Of a DNA stretch of 64,000 bases, positions 34,008 through 42,537 are shown piece after piece. A program made the position numbers and the translations under genes. This DNA comes from Flavonifractor sp. An92. Its GTDB lineage: Bacteria; Bacillota; Clostridia; Oscillospirales; Oscillospiraceae. Each line of letters opens with the position of its first letter. The stretch's first letter is position 1. Under the pieces are notes generated by a model. That model was not told where the DNA came from. It ran no database searches and was given only the letters and a program-made list of their open reading frames with translations. Where the stretch lies: assembly GCF_002159175.1 (NCBI RefSeq), contig NZ_NFGZ01000001.1, positions 277,438 through 341,437 of the forward strand, read 5' to 3'.

Positions 34008-36086
34008 ATGAAGAACGAGACGGCGCGGAGCCTGTGCCTCCGCCTCTGGTACGGCGGCGCGGGGGGCCTGATGGGGGTCTTTCTGGCGGTGCGCCTGCGG
34101 GCCTTTCTGGTGCAGGCGTGGACCATGACCCTGCCGCTGGGTCTGGTGCTGCTGCTGGCCCCGGCGCTGGCCCTGCTGGGCGTGCTGCTGGCCCCGGTGG
34201 TGGAGCGGCATCTGAAGGCCATGGCCTTCGGCGGCCGGCGCTGGAGCTGGTGGATTTACATCCTGTGTCTGGCGGTGTGTGTGGCCGGACGGAAACTGGT
34301 GCTCGACGAGGCCATCCAGGGCGGCGGGCTGTGGCTCCCTTCGTGGCTGGAGCTGCTGACTCTGGTGGGCGGCGGAGTGCTGCTGGGGGTGTTCACCCTC
34401 CACCTGCTCTTCGCCGTGTGGGAGGGCCTGCCCGCCCTGGGGCGGTGGTTTGCGGGCCTTCAGCGGCGGGACTGGCTGACCCTGCTGGTGCTGTGGCTGC
34501 TGGTAAATGTGGCCGTGTTCGCCTACGCCACCGGCAGCCAGACGATCTGCAGCTGGGACAGCGCCATCTACTGGCGCAGCACCTACACCCTGGCCGAGAC
34601 CTTCCGGGACCAGGGCTTCCTGGCCGCGTTACGGCAGATCTACGACTCCATCTTCACCACCGACTATAACGACACCATCGGCGTGCTGTGTGTGCCCTTC
34701 GCGCTGCTCTTCGGCCCCTCCCGCCGGGTGTACCTCATGTCCATCGGGAACTTCTGCCTCTTCCCCCTGCTGGCTCTGATGTGGGCCTACGCCCGCACCC
34801 GGCGGAAGCCGGGGCTGTGGCTGGGAGTGGCGGCCATGCTGGCCCTCCCCTCCCTCTTTTACACCTCGGTGACCGGCTTTGTGGACATCGCCGGGGCGGG
34901 CGTGTGTACCTTCGCCCTCATTCTCTGCCTCCGGGAGGGCGGCAAGGGCCGGTTCTCCCGCTTCCTCCTCATCGGCGTGCTGTGCGCTCTGGCGGTGGTG
35001 CTGCGGCGGTGGTACGCCTTTTTCGCCCTGGCCTTCCTTCTGGCCCTGGTCCTGGAGGGCGTGGCCTTCCGCCGCTCCCCAACGGGGATTCTGGGCTATC
35101 TGTGCGGCTTTGCCTTCCCGCTTTTGTTCTTCCTCCAGACCTTCGTCTCCAAGCGCCTGCTGGCTGACTACGCCGCCCAGTACGCCGCATACGACCTGGG
35201 ACTGGGGGTGGACTTCCGGATGCTCTTCCGCTACTACGGCATCTGGCTGCTCCTGTGCGCTCTGGCGCTGGGGGTGTGGCTGCTGCTGGGAAAGAGGGAC
35301 CGGAGTCGGGCGGCGGTGCTGCTGGTGGAGCCCCTGCTGTGCTTCTACATCTTCACCCGCATCCAGACCCACGGCCAGCAGCACCTGCTGCTCTATGTGC
35401 CGGCCCTGGCGTGCCTGCTCATCATCGCCTTCGACCGCCTGGCCGACCACGGACGGCTGGGGGCCCTGGCGGTGGCAGCGGCGGTGGTGCCCACCTGTCT
35501 GAGCCCCGCCATTCCCCGGACCCAGGGCACCATCATCCAGGACTATCCCCTCTTCATGCCCCTGCCCACCTTCTCCTACGCCCCGCCGGTGCGGGAGGGG
35601 GCCTGGGACCTGGTGGAGCTCATCCGGCGGCTGGACGAGTTCGGCGCGGAGGGCAAAAAAGTGGGCGTCCTGGCCTCCTCCTTCACCCTGAACAGCAGCG
35701 CCCTGCGCAACGCCGAGGACTCCCTGAACGCCGGACGGGTGTCCGATGTGGACCGGAGCTATCTCATCGAGCTGCCGGCGGTGGACTCCCGGGACGGGTT
35801 CAGCTCCGCCCTCTACGAGTGCGACATTCTGGCGGTGGCCGACCCCATCCAGCTCCACCTGGGGGAGGAAAACCAGCAGGTGGTGTACGCCCCGGCGGAC
35901 TGTCTGCTCAACGGCGAGGCCATCGCGGGGGCCTATGAGCGCCTGGACGAGACCTTCGTGCTGGAGCACGACGGCATCACCGTCTATTTCTTCGAAAAGG
36001 TGCGGGAACCCACCGCCGAGGAGATGGGGGAACTGGCCGACCGGATCCTGGCGGTCCACCCGGACATGTACGTCTATCGCGGATAA
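34008..36086 (+). CDS. Polytopic membrane protein, GT-C-like glycosyltransferase
   Basis: Protein of 692 residues with about 11-13 membrane helices over residues 15-500 and a soluble C-terminal domain of about 180 residues. An acidic loop after the fourth helix (ATGSQTICSWDSAIYWRST) is in the position of the catalytic loop of GT-C enzymes that use polyprenyl-phosphate sugars (PMT/ArnT type). Full function and substrate are not readable. The ATG at 34008 has AAGGAGGACCC upstream. Monocistronic, between two terminators. The gene is unusually Leu/Ala-rich. Confidence 0.7.
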   Translation: MKNETARSLCLRLWYGGAGGLMGVFLAVRLRAFLVQAWTMTLPLGLVLLLAPALALLGVLLAPVVERHLKAMAFGGRRWSWWIYILCLAVCVAGRKLVLDEAIQGGGLWLPSWLELLTLVGGGVLLGVFTLHLLFAVWEGLPALGRWFAGLQRRDWLTLLVLWLLVNVAVFAYATGSQTICSWDSAIYWRSTYTLAETFRDQGFLAALRQIYDSIFTTDYNDTIGVLCVPFALLFGPSRRVYLMSIGNFCLFPLLALMWAYARTRRKPGLWLGVAAMLALPSLFYTSVTGFVDIAGAGVCTFALILCLREGGKGRFSRFLLIGVLCALAVVLRRWYAFFALAFLLALVLEGVAFRRSPTGILGYLCGFAFPLLFFLQTFVSKRLLADYAAQYAAYDLGLGVDFRMLFRYYGIWLLLCALALGVWLLLGKRDRSRAAVLLVEPLLCFYIFTRIQTHGQQHLLLYVPALACLLIIAFDRLADHGRLGALAVAAAVVPTCLSPAIPRTQGTIIQDYPLFMPLPTFSYAPPVREGAWDLVELIRRLDEFGAEGKKVGVLASSFTLNSSALRNAEDSLNAGRVSDVDRSYLIELPAVDSRDGFSSALYECDILAVADPIQLHLGEENQQVVYAPADCLLNGEAIAGAYERLDETFVLEHDGITVYFFEKVREPTAEEMGELADRILAVHPDMYVYRG

Positions 36087-36124
36087 AAAAACAGCGTGCC
36101 GTTCCTGCGGCACGCTGTTTTTTC
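36086..36124. terminator. Bidirectional terminator
   Basis: ACAGCGTGCCG / CGGCACGCTGT arms (36091-36101, 36108-36118), A and T tracts on both sides, shared by the membrane glycosyltransferase gene and udk. Confidence 0.92.
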
Positions 36125-36125
36125 T

Positions 36126-36740
36126 TTACTGGCCGATGTGGCTGCGGATGCGCTCCATGATCATGTCCAGGGCCACCAGATTGTGGCCGCCCTCCAGGAC
36201 GATGATGTCGGCGCAGCGCTTGGAGGGCTCCACGAACTGCTCGTGCATGGGCTTCACCGTGGTGAGGTACTGGTTGACCACCGAGTCCAGGGAGCGCCCC
36301 CGCTCCTTCACGTCCCGCAGGATACGACGCAGGATGCGCACATCTGCGTCGGTGTCCACGAAGATCTTGATGTCCATCAGGTCCCGCAGGGCCTTGTTCT
36401 CAAAGATGAGGATGCCCTCCACCAGGATCACCTTGGTGGGATGGACCTCCAGGCGCTCCGTCCCCCGGTTGTGGATGGTGTAGTCGTATACCGGACAATA
36501 GATGGTCTCTCCCCGGCGCAGAGCCTGAAGGTCCTGGATCATCAGGTCGGTGTCAAAGGCGTCCGGGTGGTCGTAGTTGAGCTTGCAGCGCTCCTCATAG
36601 GGCATCTCGTCATGCCGCTTGTAGTAGTTGTCGTGGTACAGGACGCTGACGTTGTCCCCAAAGCGCTCCTTCAGTCGTCGGGTCAGTGTGGTCTTGCCCG
36701 AGCCGGTCCCTCCCGCGATGCCGATGACCATGGTGTCCAT
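36126..36740 (-). CDS. udk: Uridine kinase
   Basis: Protein of 204 residues that phosphorylates uridine and cytidine in pyrimidine salvage. The P-loop is GIAGGTGSGKTT near residue 7; other family segments are YHDNYYKRHDEMPYEER, YDHPDAFDT, CPVYDYTIHNR and ILVEGILIFE. Full length. The start at 36740 fits the family N-terminus (MDTMVIGIAGG); upstream frame sequence is not conserved. Own promoter at 36771-36800. Confidence 0.95.
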   Translation of the reverse strand: MDTMVIGIAGGTGSGKTTLTRRLKERFGDNVSVLYHDNYYKRHDEMPYEERCKLNYDHPDAFDTDLMIQDLQALRRGETIYCPVYDYTIHNRGTERLEVHPTKVILVEGILIFENKALRDLMDIKIFVDTDADVRILRRILRDVKERGRSLDSVVNQYLTTVKPMHEQFVEPSKRCADIIVLEGGHNLVALDMIMERIRSHIGQ

Positions 36741-36770
36741 AAAATCCGAGCCCCTTCCTCCGTTTTTCCC

Positions 36771-36800
36771 AGTATAGCACAACGCCGCCCTCCCGCACAA
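36771..36800 (-). promoter_or_regulatory. udk promoter
   Basis: TTGTGC (36795-36800), 18-bp spacer, TATACT (36771-36776). A GC-rich hairpin (GCCGCCCTCCCGC / GCGGAAGGGCGGC, 36784-36814), probably ending the chromate transporter transcript, overlaps the -35. Confidence 0.55.
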
Positions 36801-36828
36801 GCGGAAGGGCGGCGGAATATGGAAAAAC

Positions 36829-37419
36829 TCAGAGCTGGAACACGATGCCCACCACCGCCGAGGCGGCGATAAACACGATGGGGTGGAGTTTCTTCAAATG
36901 CTTTTCCCGCAGGCAGAGGAACACCACCGCCGCCAGCAGGATGGCCGGCCAGTAAAAGAGCTCCGTCTTGGGTACCGCCTGCCCTGGGGCAATTTCATGT
37001 CCCGTCTCATGGAACATCAGGGCGATGGAGGCCACCTCCAGCAGCGCCGCCGTAATGAGGGCGGTGGAGGCGGGGCGCAGGCCGTAAAAGACCGCGTCCA
37101 CCGCTTTGCTCTGGCGGAAGCGCTGGAGAAAGCGGGCGATGATCAGGATCACGATGATGGAGGGGCACACCAGCCCCAGGGTGGCGATGACGCCGCCGGG
37201 GACGCCCCCCACGTGGTAGCCCACATAGGTGGCCATGTTCACCCCCATAGGGCCGGGGGTGGACTCGGATACGGCGATCATGTTGGCCAGATCTCCCGAG
37301 GTGAACCAGCCGGTACGGTTGCCGATGTCGGTGAGAAAGGGGATGGTGGCCAGGCCTCCGCCCACCGAGAAGAGGCCGGCCTTGAAGAACTCATAGAAGA
37401 GCCGTACATAGATCATCAT
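36829..37419 (-). CDS. Chromate transporter family protein, half-size (second)
   Basis: Protein of 196 residues, one CHR domain with about five or six membrane helices. The conserved GGGLATIPFLTDI and VSESTPGPMGVNMATYVGY segments are present. Half-size CHR proteins work in pairs, and its partner is the adjacent upstream gene, which it overlaps by 4 bp (ATGA). Despite the name, the natural substrate in anaerobes is unproven; sulfate or another oxyanion is possible. Confidence 0.88.
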   Translation of the reverse strand: MMIYVRLFYEFFKAGLFSVGGGLATIPFLTDIGNRTGWFTSGDLANMIAVSESTPGPMGVNMATYVGYHVGGVPGGVIATLGLVCPSIIVILIIARFLQRFRQSKAVDAVFYGLRPASTALITAALLEVASIALMFHETGHEIAPGQAVPKTELFYWPAILLAAVVFLCLREKHLKKLHPIVFIAASAVVGIVFQL

Positions 37420-38012
37420 GCCGCCTTCCCCCCTTTCGCCGCGCGGATGCACAGCCCCGCCGCGCCGGAGAGGACCACCAGCACCATGGGCGAGAGCAGG
37501 TAGTCCACCACGCCGCCGCCGGGGATGCGACCCTCAAAGGTCACGAAGGTCCCGGTGGCCGCCAGGGCCAGCACCAGGAGGTAGATGAACAGGGTGGCCT
37601 TGTCCACCACGGTGCCCTTGAGGAGCTTGAGGACGCTGGACAGGATCAGGGCGCACACACAGGCCCGCACGCCGTTGAAGGCGTGGATGACGATGGGGAG
37701 CTCCGCAAAATTCTGCAAGAAGGCCGCGATGAGCATGATGATGACCAGACAGGGAAACACCAGGCCCAGGGTGGCCACCACGCCCCCGGCCACGCCCCGC
37801 AGCTTGTGGCCTACGAAGGTGGCGGTGTTCACCGCGATGATGCCGGGGGTACACTGGCCGATGGCATAGTAGTCGGAGAGCTCCTCCTCAGTGGCCCAGT
37901 CCCGCTTCTCCACCAGCTCCCGCTGGAGGATGGGCAGCATGGCGTAGCCGCCGCCGAAGGTACACGCCCCGATCTTGGCAAAGGTCACGAACAGGTCGAG
38001 GTAGGGATTCAC
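37416..38012 (-). CDS. Chromate transporter family protein, half-size (first)
   Basis: Protein of 198 residues, one CHR domain with motif CTFGGGYAMLPILQREL near the start and IGQCTPGIIAVNTATFVGH. The start is GTG at 38012, one base after the nadE stop, with GGAGGGG inside nadE serving as the ribosome binding site. It is thus coupled to nadE upstream and to its half-size partner downstream. Anion transport across the membrane is the expected role. Confidence 0.88.
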   Translation of the reverse strand: MNPYLDLFVTFAKIGACTFGGGYAMLPILQRELVEKRDWATEEELSDYYAIGQCTPGIIAVNTATFVGHKLRGVAGGVVATLGLVFPCLVIIMLIAAFLQNFAELPIVIHAFNGVRACVCALILSSVLKLLKGTVVDKATLFIYLLVLALAATGTFVTFEGRIPGGGVVDYLLSPMVLVVLSGAAGLCIRAAKGGKAA

Positions 38013-38013
38013 G

Positions 38014-39936
38014 TCAGTTCAGCCCCTCCAGCTCGTCCATCCACAGGGTGGCCACGGCGTCGGAGGGCATGCGCCAGTCGCCACGGGGGCTCAGGGCCAC
38101 CGAGCCCACCTTGGGGCCGTCAGGGAGGGAGGAGCGCTTGAACTGCTGGGCAAAGAAGCGGCGGTAGAAGTTTTTCAGCCACTTCAGGAGGGTCTCCCGG
38201 TCGTAGCTGCGGCCAAAGGCGTACTCGGCCAGCCGGAACACCTTCCGGGGCGGGAAGCCCCAGCGGATGGCGTAGTAGAGGTAGAAGTCGTGGAGCTCGT
38301 AGGGGCCCACCAGGTCCTCGGTGCGCTGGGCGATCTTGCCCTCGATGGCGGGGAGGAGCTCCGGGGACACAGGGGTATCCAGGATGTCGGTGAGGACGGC
38401 GGAGAGGCGCTCGTCCTCCTCGGCCTTGTCGTCGGAGACGAAGGACACCAGATGGCGCACCAGGGTCTTTGGGATGGAGGCGTTGACGCCGTACATGCTC
38501 ATGTGGTCGCCGTTGTAGGTACACCAGCCCAGGGCCAGCTCGGAGAGGTCGCCGGTGCCCACCACCAGGCCGCCGCACTGGTTGGCCACGTCCATGAGCA
38601 CCTGGGTGCGCTCCCGGGCCTGGCCGTTCTCGAAGGTCACGTCGTGGTCCTCCATGGACTGGCCGATGTCCTTGAAGTGCTGCTTTACCGCCTCGCCGAT
38701 GTCGATGCGCTTGAGGGTGGCTCCCAGGCGCTCGGCCAGCTCCACGGCGTTGTCCCGGGTGCGGTCGGTTGTGCCGAAGCAGGGCATGGTGACGGCGATG
38801 ATGTCGCTGTCCGGGCGGCCCATCAGCTTCATGGCCACGCTGGTGATGAGGATGGCCAGGGTGGAGTCCAGTCCGCCGGAGAGACCCACCACGGCGGCCT
38901 TGGCGTGGGTGTGCTCCATGCGCTTCTTGAGGCCCAGGGCGGCCAGGAGCAAAATCTCGTTGCAGCGGTTCTTCCGGTCCCAGGCGTCGTCGGGGACGAA
39001 GGGGGTGCGGCTCACCGGGCGGGTGAGGCGGGTCTCCCCCACCTCCAGCGAGAAGAAACCGCGCCAGTATTCGTTCTTCTTGGGAGGCTGGAAGGTGGTC
39101 ATACGCCGGCGCTCGTACACCAGGCGGTCCACATCCACCTCGCTGATGGTCAATCCGTTGGCAAAGCGCCGCTCGGCCAGCAGCACGCCGTTTTCGGCGA
39201 TGAGATCGTGGCCGGTAAAGACCAGATCGGTGGTGGACTCACCCTCGCCGGCGTTGGCGTAGACGTAGCCGCACACCAGCCGGGCCGACTGTCCCACCAC
39301 CAGCTGGCGGCGATAGCCGGCCTTGCCCACCAGCTCATCGCTGGCCGACAGGTTCAGGATCAGGGTGGCACCCTCCTTGGCCAGGTCCACGGAGGGGGGC
39401 TCAGCGGCCCACAGGTCCTCGCAGATCTCCACGCCCACCACCAGGTTGGGCACGGTCTCGCAGGCGAAGAGATTGCGGCGGTTCAGCTCCACATCCTGAC
39501 CGCACAGCTCCAGGCTCACCTCCACATCGGCCCCGGAGACGAACCAGCGCTGCTCATAAAATTCGCTGTAATTGGGCAGGTAAGTCTTGGGGACCAAGCC
39601 CAGAATCTCTCCTTTATGGATAACCGCAGCGCAATTATACAGTTTGTTGTCCCATTTGTTGCGCACCGGCAGGCCCACCGCGGTGAGCAGATCCAGGTGC
39701 TTGGTGGCCTCCAGGATGGTCTGAAGGCCCTCCTCGGCGCCCTTCAGCAGAGTGTCGTGGAGGAAGAGGTCCCCGCAGGTGTAGCCGGTGAGGCACAGCT
39801 CGGGCAGGACCAGCACCTTCACACCCTGCTTGTCCGCCTCCCGCATGAGGGAAAAAATCTGTTCGGCATTATAGCGGCAGTCGGCCACCCGGATCTTGGG
39901 GGTGCCCGCCGCAACCTTGATAAAACCATCTCGCAT
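38014..39936 (-). CDS. nadE: Glutamine-dependent NAD+ synthetase
   Basis: Protein of 640 residues with two fused domains. The N-terminal nitrilase-like glutaminase has the triad segments LPELCLTGY (Glu), [14 protein letters not shown] (Lys) and [10 protein letters not shown] (Cys). The C-terminal NAD synthetase has the PP-loop GLSGGLDST. It makes NAD+ from deamido-NAD+ using glutamine nitrogen. The ATG at 39936 has GGGAGG upstream. It heads a unit with the two chromate-type transporters, with a promoter at 39978-40006. Confidence 0.96.
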   Translation of the reverse strand: MRDGFIKVAAGTPKIRVADCRYNAEQIFSLMREADKQGVKVLVLPELCLTGYTCGDLFLHDTLLKGAEEGLQTILEATKHLDLLTAVGLPVRNKWDNKLYNCAAVIHKGEILGLVPKTYLPNYSEFYEQRWFVSGADVEVSLELCGQDVELNRRNLFACETVPNLVVGVEICEDLWAAEPPSVDLAKEGATLILNLSASDELVGKAGYRRQLVVGQSARLVCGYVYANAGEGESTTDLVFTGHDLIAENGVLLAERRFANGLTISEVDVDRLVYERRRMTTFQPPKKNEYWRGFFSLEVGETRLTRPVSRTPFVPDDAWDRKNRCNEILLLAALGLKKRMEHTHAKAAVVGLSGGLDSTLAILITSVAMKLMGRPDSDIIAVTMPCFGTTDRTRDNAVELAERLGATLKRIDIGEAVKQHFKDIGQSMEDHDVTFENGQARERTQVLMDVANQCGGLVVGTGDLSELALGWCTYNGDHMSMYGVNASIPKTLVRHLVSFVSDDKAEEDERLSAVLTDILDTPVSPELLPAIEGKIAQRTEDLVGPYELHDFYLYYAIRWGFPPRKVFRLAEYAFGRSYDRETLLKWLKNFYRRFFAQQFKRSSLPDGPKVGSVALSPRGDWRMPSDAVATLWMDELEGLN

Positions 39937-39977
39937 GAGTCATGACCTCCCTTTGAGGATAACGTATGTCTTTCTTC

Positions 39978-40006
39978 ATCATAAACCAACCCCATCCGGA
40001 TTGCAA
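39978..40006 (-). promoter_or_regulatory. nadE promoter
   Basis: TTGCAA (40001-40006), 17-bp spacer, TATGAT (39978-39983). Confidence 0.75.
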
Positions 40007-40018
40007 GATTGCAAGTAA

Positions 40019-40054
40019 CCAGAAAACCCCGGCCTCCCGGCCGGGGTTTTCTGG
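40019..40054. terminator. Orphan terminator-like hairpin upstream of nadE
   Basis: Perfect 16-bp arms CCAGAAAACCCCGGCC / GGCCGGGGTTTTCTGG. Both flanking genes point away, so no known transcript ends here. The 687-bp gap between nadE and thrS otherwise holds the two promoters, the thrS T-box, and about 250 bp (40055-40305) in which I see no gene. Confidence 0.7.
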
Positions 40055-40309
40055 GTGTGTGTTGTGTGTTTTGCAAAGGGGGTTGGAGAGGGATTGGTTG
40101 GCGTGTCTGTTTTGGAAGTCAGGTCTGCTCCTTCCTGCTTCCACCGTTATAGTACCCAATAATTACGGCTAAATCGTGACTGAATTATGAATAGTTTGTA
40201 AATAACCGCTTCACCGCTCCTGCTCACGCACTTCCGGGCTTTCCCGCGTCCCGTTCCACGCCTGCCAGGCTCCTGGTGCGGTTTTCCAGGGAAAAGCGCC
40301 GCCCGGTGC

Positions 40310-40338
40310 TTGACACGGCCCCCATTTGGTGATATAGT
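40310..40338 (+). promoter_or_regulatory. thrS promoter
   Basis: TTGACA (40310-40315), 17-bp spacer, TATAGT (40333-40338). Confidence 0.88.
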
Positions 40339-40344
40339 GTCCGC

Positions 40345-40580
40345 GTATCAAAAACTGGCTTTGACGGAGACGAAACCGCACAGCGGCGGACAGAGAGGTG
40401 CCCATTGGCTGAAAGGGCGCTACGACACGCGGCGGCTGTACCACTCCTGAGCCGCCCGGGAGGACCGGGCCGGGATTCGCCCGTTACAGCGGTCACGAGC
40501 GACGGCATTTGCCGTAAGCAGGGTGGAACCGTGGAGCTGATCGCTTCACCCCTGACCATATCAGGGGTGAAGCGTTTTTT
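40345..40580 (+). promoter_or_regulatory. T-box leader of thrS (Thr specifier ACC)
   Basis: The T-box sequence AGGGTGGAACCGTGG (40520-40534) is followed by a terminator (CGCTTCACCCCTGA / TCAGGGGTGAAGCG, then TTTTTT at 40575-40580). Stem I holds an AGAGAG motif and a candidate specifier ACC at 40440-40442 followed by A. Uncharged tRNA-Thr would stabilize the antiterminator and allow thrS expression. Confidence 0.93.
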
Positions 40581-40624
40581 ATACCCTCCGCCCCGGAATC
40601 GATTCTGCAAGGAGGTTTTTTATC

Positions 40625-42382
40625 ATGTCCGAAGAGAACAAGTTTACCTTTGAAAATCCGGAATACCGCCAGACCTACTGGCACACCTGCTCTCACATCC
40701 TGGCCCAGGCCGTCAAGCGCCTGTACCCCGAGGTGAAGCTGGCCATCGGCCCCTCCATCGAAGAGGGTTTTTACTATGATATGGACTCCCCCTTCCCCTT
40801 CACCCCCGAGATCCTGGAGAAGATCGAGGCGGAGATGCGCAAGATCTGCAAGGAGAAGCTGAAGCTGGAGCGCTTCGAGCTGCCCCGGGAAGAGGCCATC
40901 AAGTTCATGGAGGAGAAGGGTGAGCCCTACAAGGTGGAGCTCATCAACGACCTGCCCGAGGACGCCCACATCTCCTTCTATAAGCAGGGCGAGTTCACCG
41001 ACCTGTGCGCCGGTCCCCACCTGGACTCCACCGGCCGGGTGAAGGGCAACGCCATCAAGCTCACCGCCTGCAACGCCGCCTACTGGCGCGGCGACTCCAA
41101 CCGCGAGACCCTCCAGCGCATCTACGGCATCGCCTTCCCCAAGAAGGATGAGCTGGACGCCTACCTCCAGCGCATCGAGGAGGCCAAGCGCCGCGACCAC
41201 CGGAAGCTGGGCAAGGAGCTGGGCCTGTTCATGCTGCGGGACGAGGGCCCCGGCTTCCCCTTCTTCCTGCCCAAGGGCATGGTGCTGCGCAACACCCTGA
41301 TCGACTACTGGCGTCAGGTCCACAAGCGCTACGGCTATGTGGAGATCTCCACCCCCATGATGCTCAACCGTCAGCTGTGGGAGCGCTCCGGCCACTGGGA
41401 CCACTATAAGAACAATATGTACACCACCGTCATCGACGATGTGGACTTCGCCGTCAAGCCCATGAACTGCCCCGGCGGTATGCTGGTCTACTCCAGCGAG
41501 CCCCACTCCTACAAGGAGCTGCCCCTGCGGGTGGGCGAGCTGGGTCTGGTCCACCGCCATGAGCTCTCCGGTGCCCTCCACGGCCTGTTTCGGGTGCGCT
41601 GCTTCACCCAGGACGACGCCCACGTGTTCATGACCCGGGAGCAGATGAAGGACGTCATCCAGGAGACCGTCCGCCTCTTTGACGAGGTGTACTCCACCTT
41701 CGGCCTGTCCTACACCATCGAGCTCTCCACCATGCCCGAGGACCACATCGGCACCGTGGAGGAGTGGGAGCACAACCAGGACATCCTCAAGAACGCCATC
41801 ACCGAGATGGGCAAGGACTTCGTCATCAACGAAGGTGACGGCGCTTTCTACGGCCCCAAGCTGGACTTCCATCTGGCCGACTCCCTGGGCCGTACCTGGC
41901 AGTGCGGCACCATCCAGCTGGACTCCCAGCTGCCCGAGCGCTTTGAGCTGGAGTACACCGGCGCCGACAACGAGAAGCACCGCCCCGTCATGATCCACCG
42001 GGTGGTCCTGGGCTCCATCGAGCGCTTCATCGGCGTCATCACCGAGCACTTCGCCGGTGCCTTCCCCGCCTGGCTCTCCCCCGTGCAGGTGAAGGTCCTC
42101 ACCATCACCGACCGCGTGGACGGCTACGCCGCCGACATCGCCGCCAAGCTGGACGCCATGGGCTTCCGCGTGGAGGTGGACACCCGCAACGAGAAGATCG
42201 GCTACAAGATCCGCGAGGCCCAGCTCCAGAAGGTTCCCTATATGCTGGTGGTGGGCGACCGCGATCAGGAGAACGGCACTGTCTCCGTCCGGCACCGCTC
42301 CGGCGAGGACCAGGGCGCCATGTCCCTGGACGCCTTCGCCGCCCTCCTCAAGGAGGAAGTGGACACCAAGGCCATCCGCTAA
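40625..42382 (+). CDS. thrS: Threonyl-tRNA synthetase lacking the TGS domain
   Basis: Protein of 585 residues; most bacterial ThrRS have about 640. The N-terminal TGS domain is absent: the protein opens almost directly with the editing domain (HTCSHILAQAVKRLYP, His20 and His24; later LCAGPH). The class II core is complete: MKP-type motif (AVKPMNCPGGM), motif 2 RVGELGLVHRHE, motif 3 GSIERFIG, and the anticodon-binding domain at the C-terminus. The ATG at 40625 has AAGGAGG upstream. Controlled by the T-box leader. A terminator follows at 42391. Confidence 0.96.
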   Translation: MSEENKFTFENPEYRQTYWHTCSHILAQAVKRLYPEVKLAIGPSIEEGFYYDMDSPFPFTPEILEKIEAEMRKICKEKLKLERFELPREEAIKFMEEKGEPYKVELINDLPEDAHISFYKQGEFTDLCAGPHLDSTGRVKGNAIKLTACNAAYWRGDSNRETLQRIYGIAFPKKDELDAYLQRIEEAKRRDHRKLGKELGLFMLRDEGPGFPFFLPKGMVLRNTLIDYWRQVHKRYGYVEISTPMMLNRQLWERSGHWDHYKNNMYTTVIDDVDFAVKPMNCPGGMLVYSSEPHSYKELPLRVGELGLVHRHELSGALHGLFRVRCFTQDDAHVFMTREQMKDVIQETVRLFDEVYSTFGLSYTIELSTMPEDHIGTVEEWEHNQDILKNAITEMGKDFVINEGDGAFYGPKLDFHLADSLGRTWQCGTIQLDSQLPERFELEYTGADNEKHRPVMIHRVVLGSIERFIGVITEHFAGAFPAWLSPVQVKVLTITDRVDGYAADIAAKLDAMGFRVEVDTRNEKIGYKIREAQLQKVPYMLVVGDRDQENGTVSVRHRSGEDQGAMSLDAFAALLKEEVDTKAIR

Positions 42383-42390
42383 ACCGCTTC

Positions 42391-42435
42391 GACCGCGGGA
42401 CTGCGCCCTTCGGGGCCGGTCCCGCGGTCTTTTTT
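42391..42435 (+). terminator. thrS terminator
   Basis: GACCGCGGGAC / GTCCCGCGGTC arms (42391-42401, 42419-42429), then TTTTTT. Confidence 0.92.
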
Positions 42436-42537
42436 CAAAAAGCTGAAAAATTTACACAAGGAATCCGGAACATCTTACCAGTTTTTTCGTCTAATAGTCT
42501 AACCAAAGGGGACCGCCCCAAAAAGGAGGATTTGAAG

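Noticed and set aside
36829..38012. Chromate resistance as the role of the two half-size transporters
   Set aside because: The family name is historical; the coupling to nadE and the lack of other resistance genes do not support a specific chromate function.
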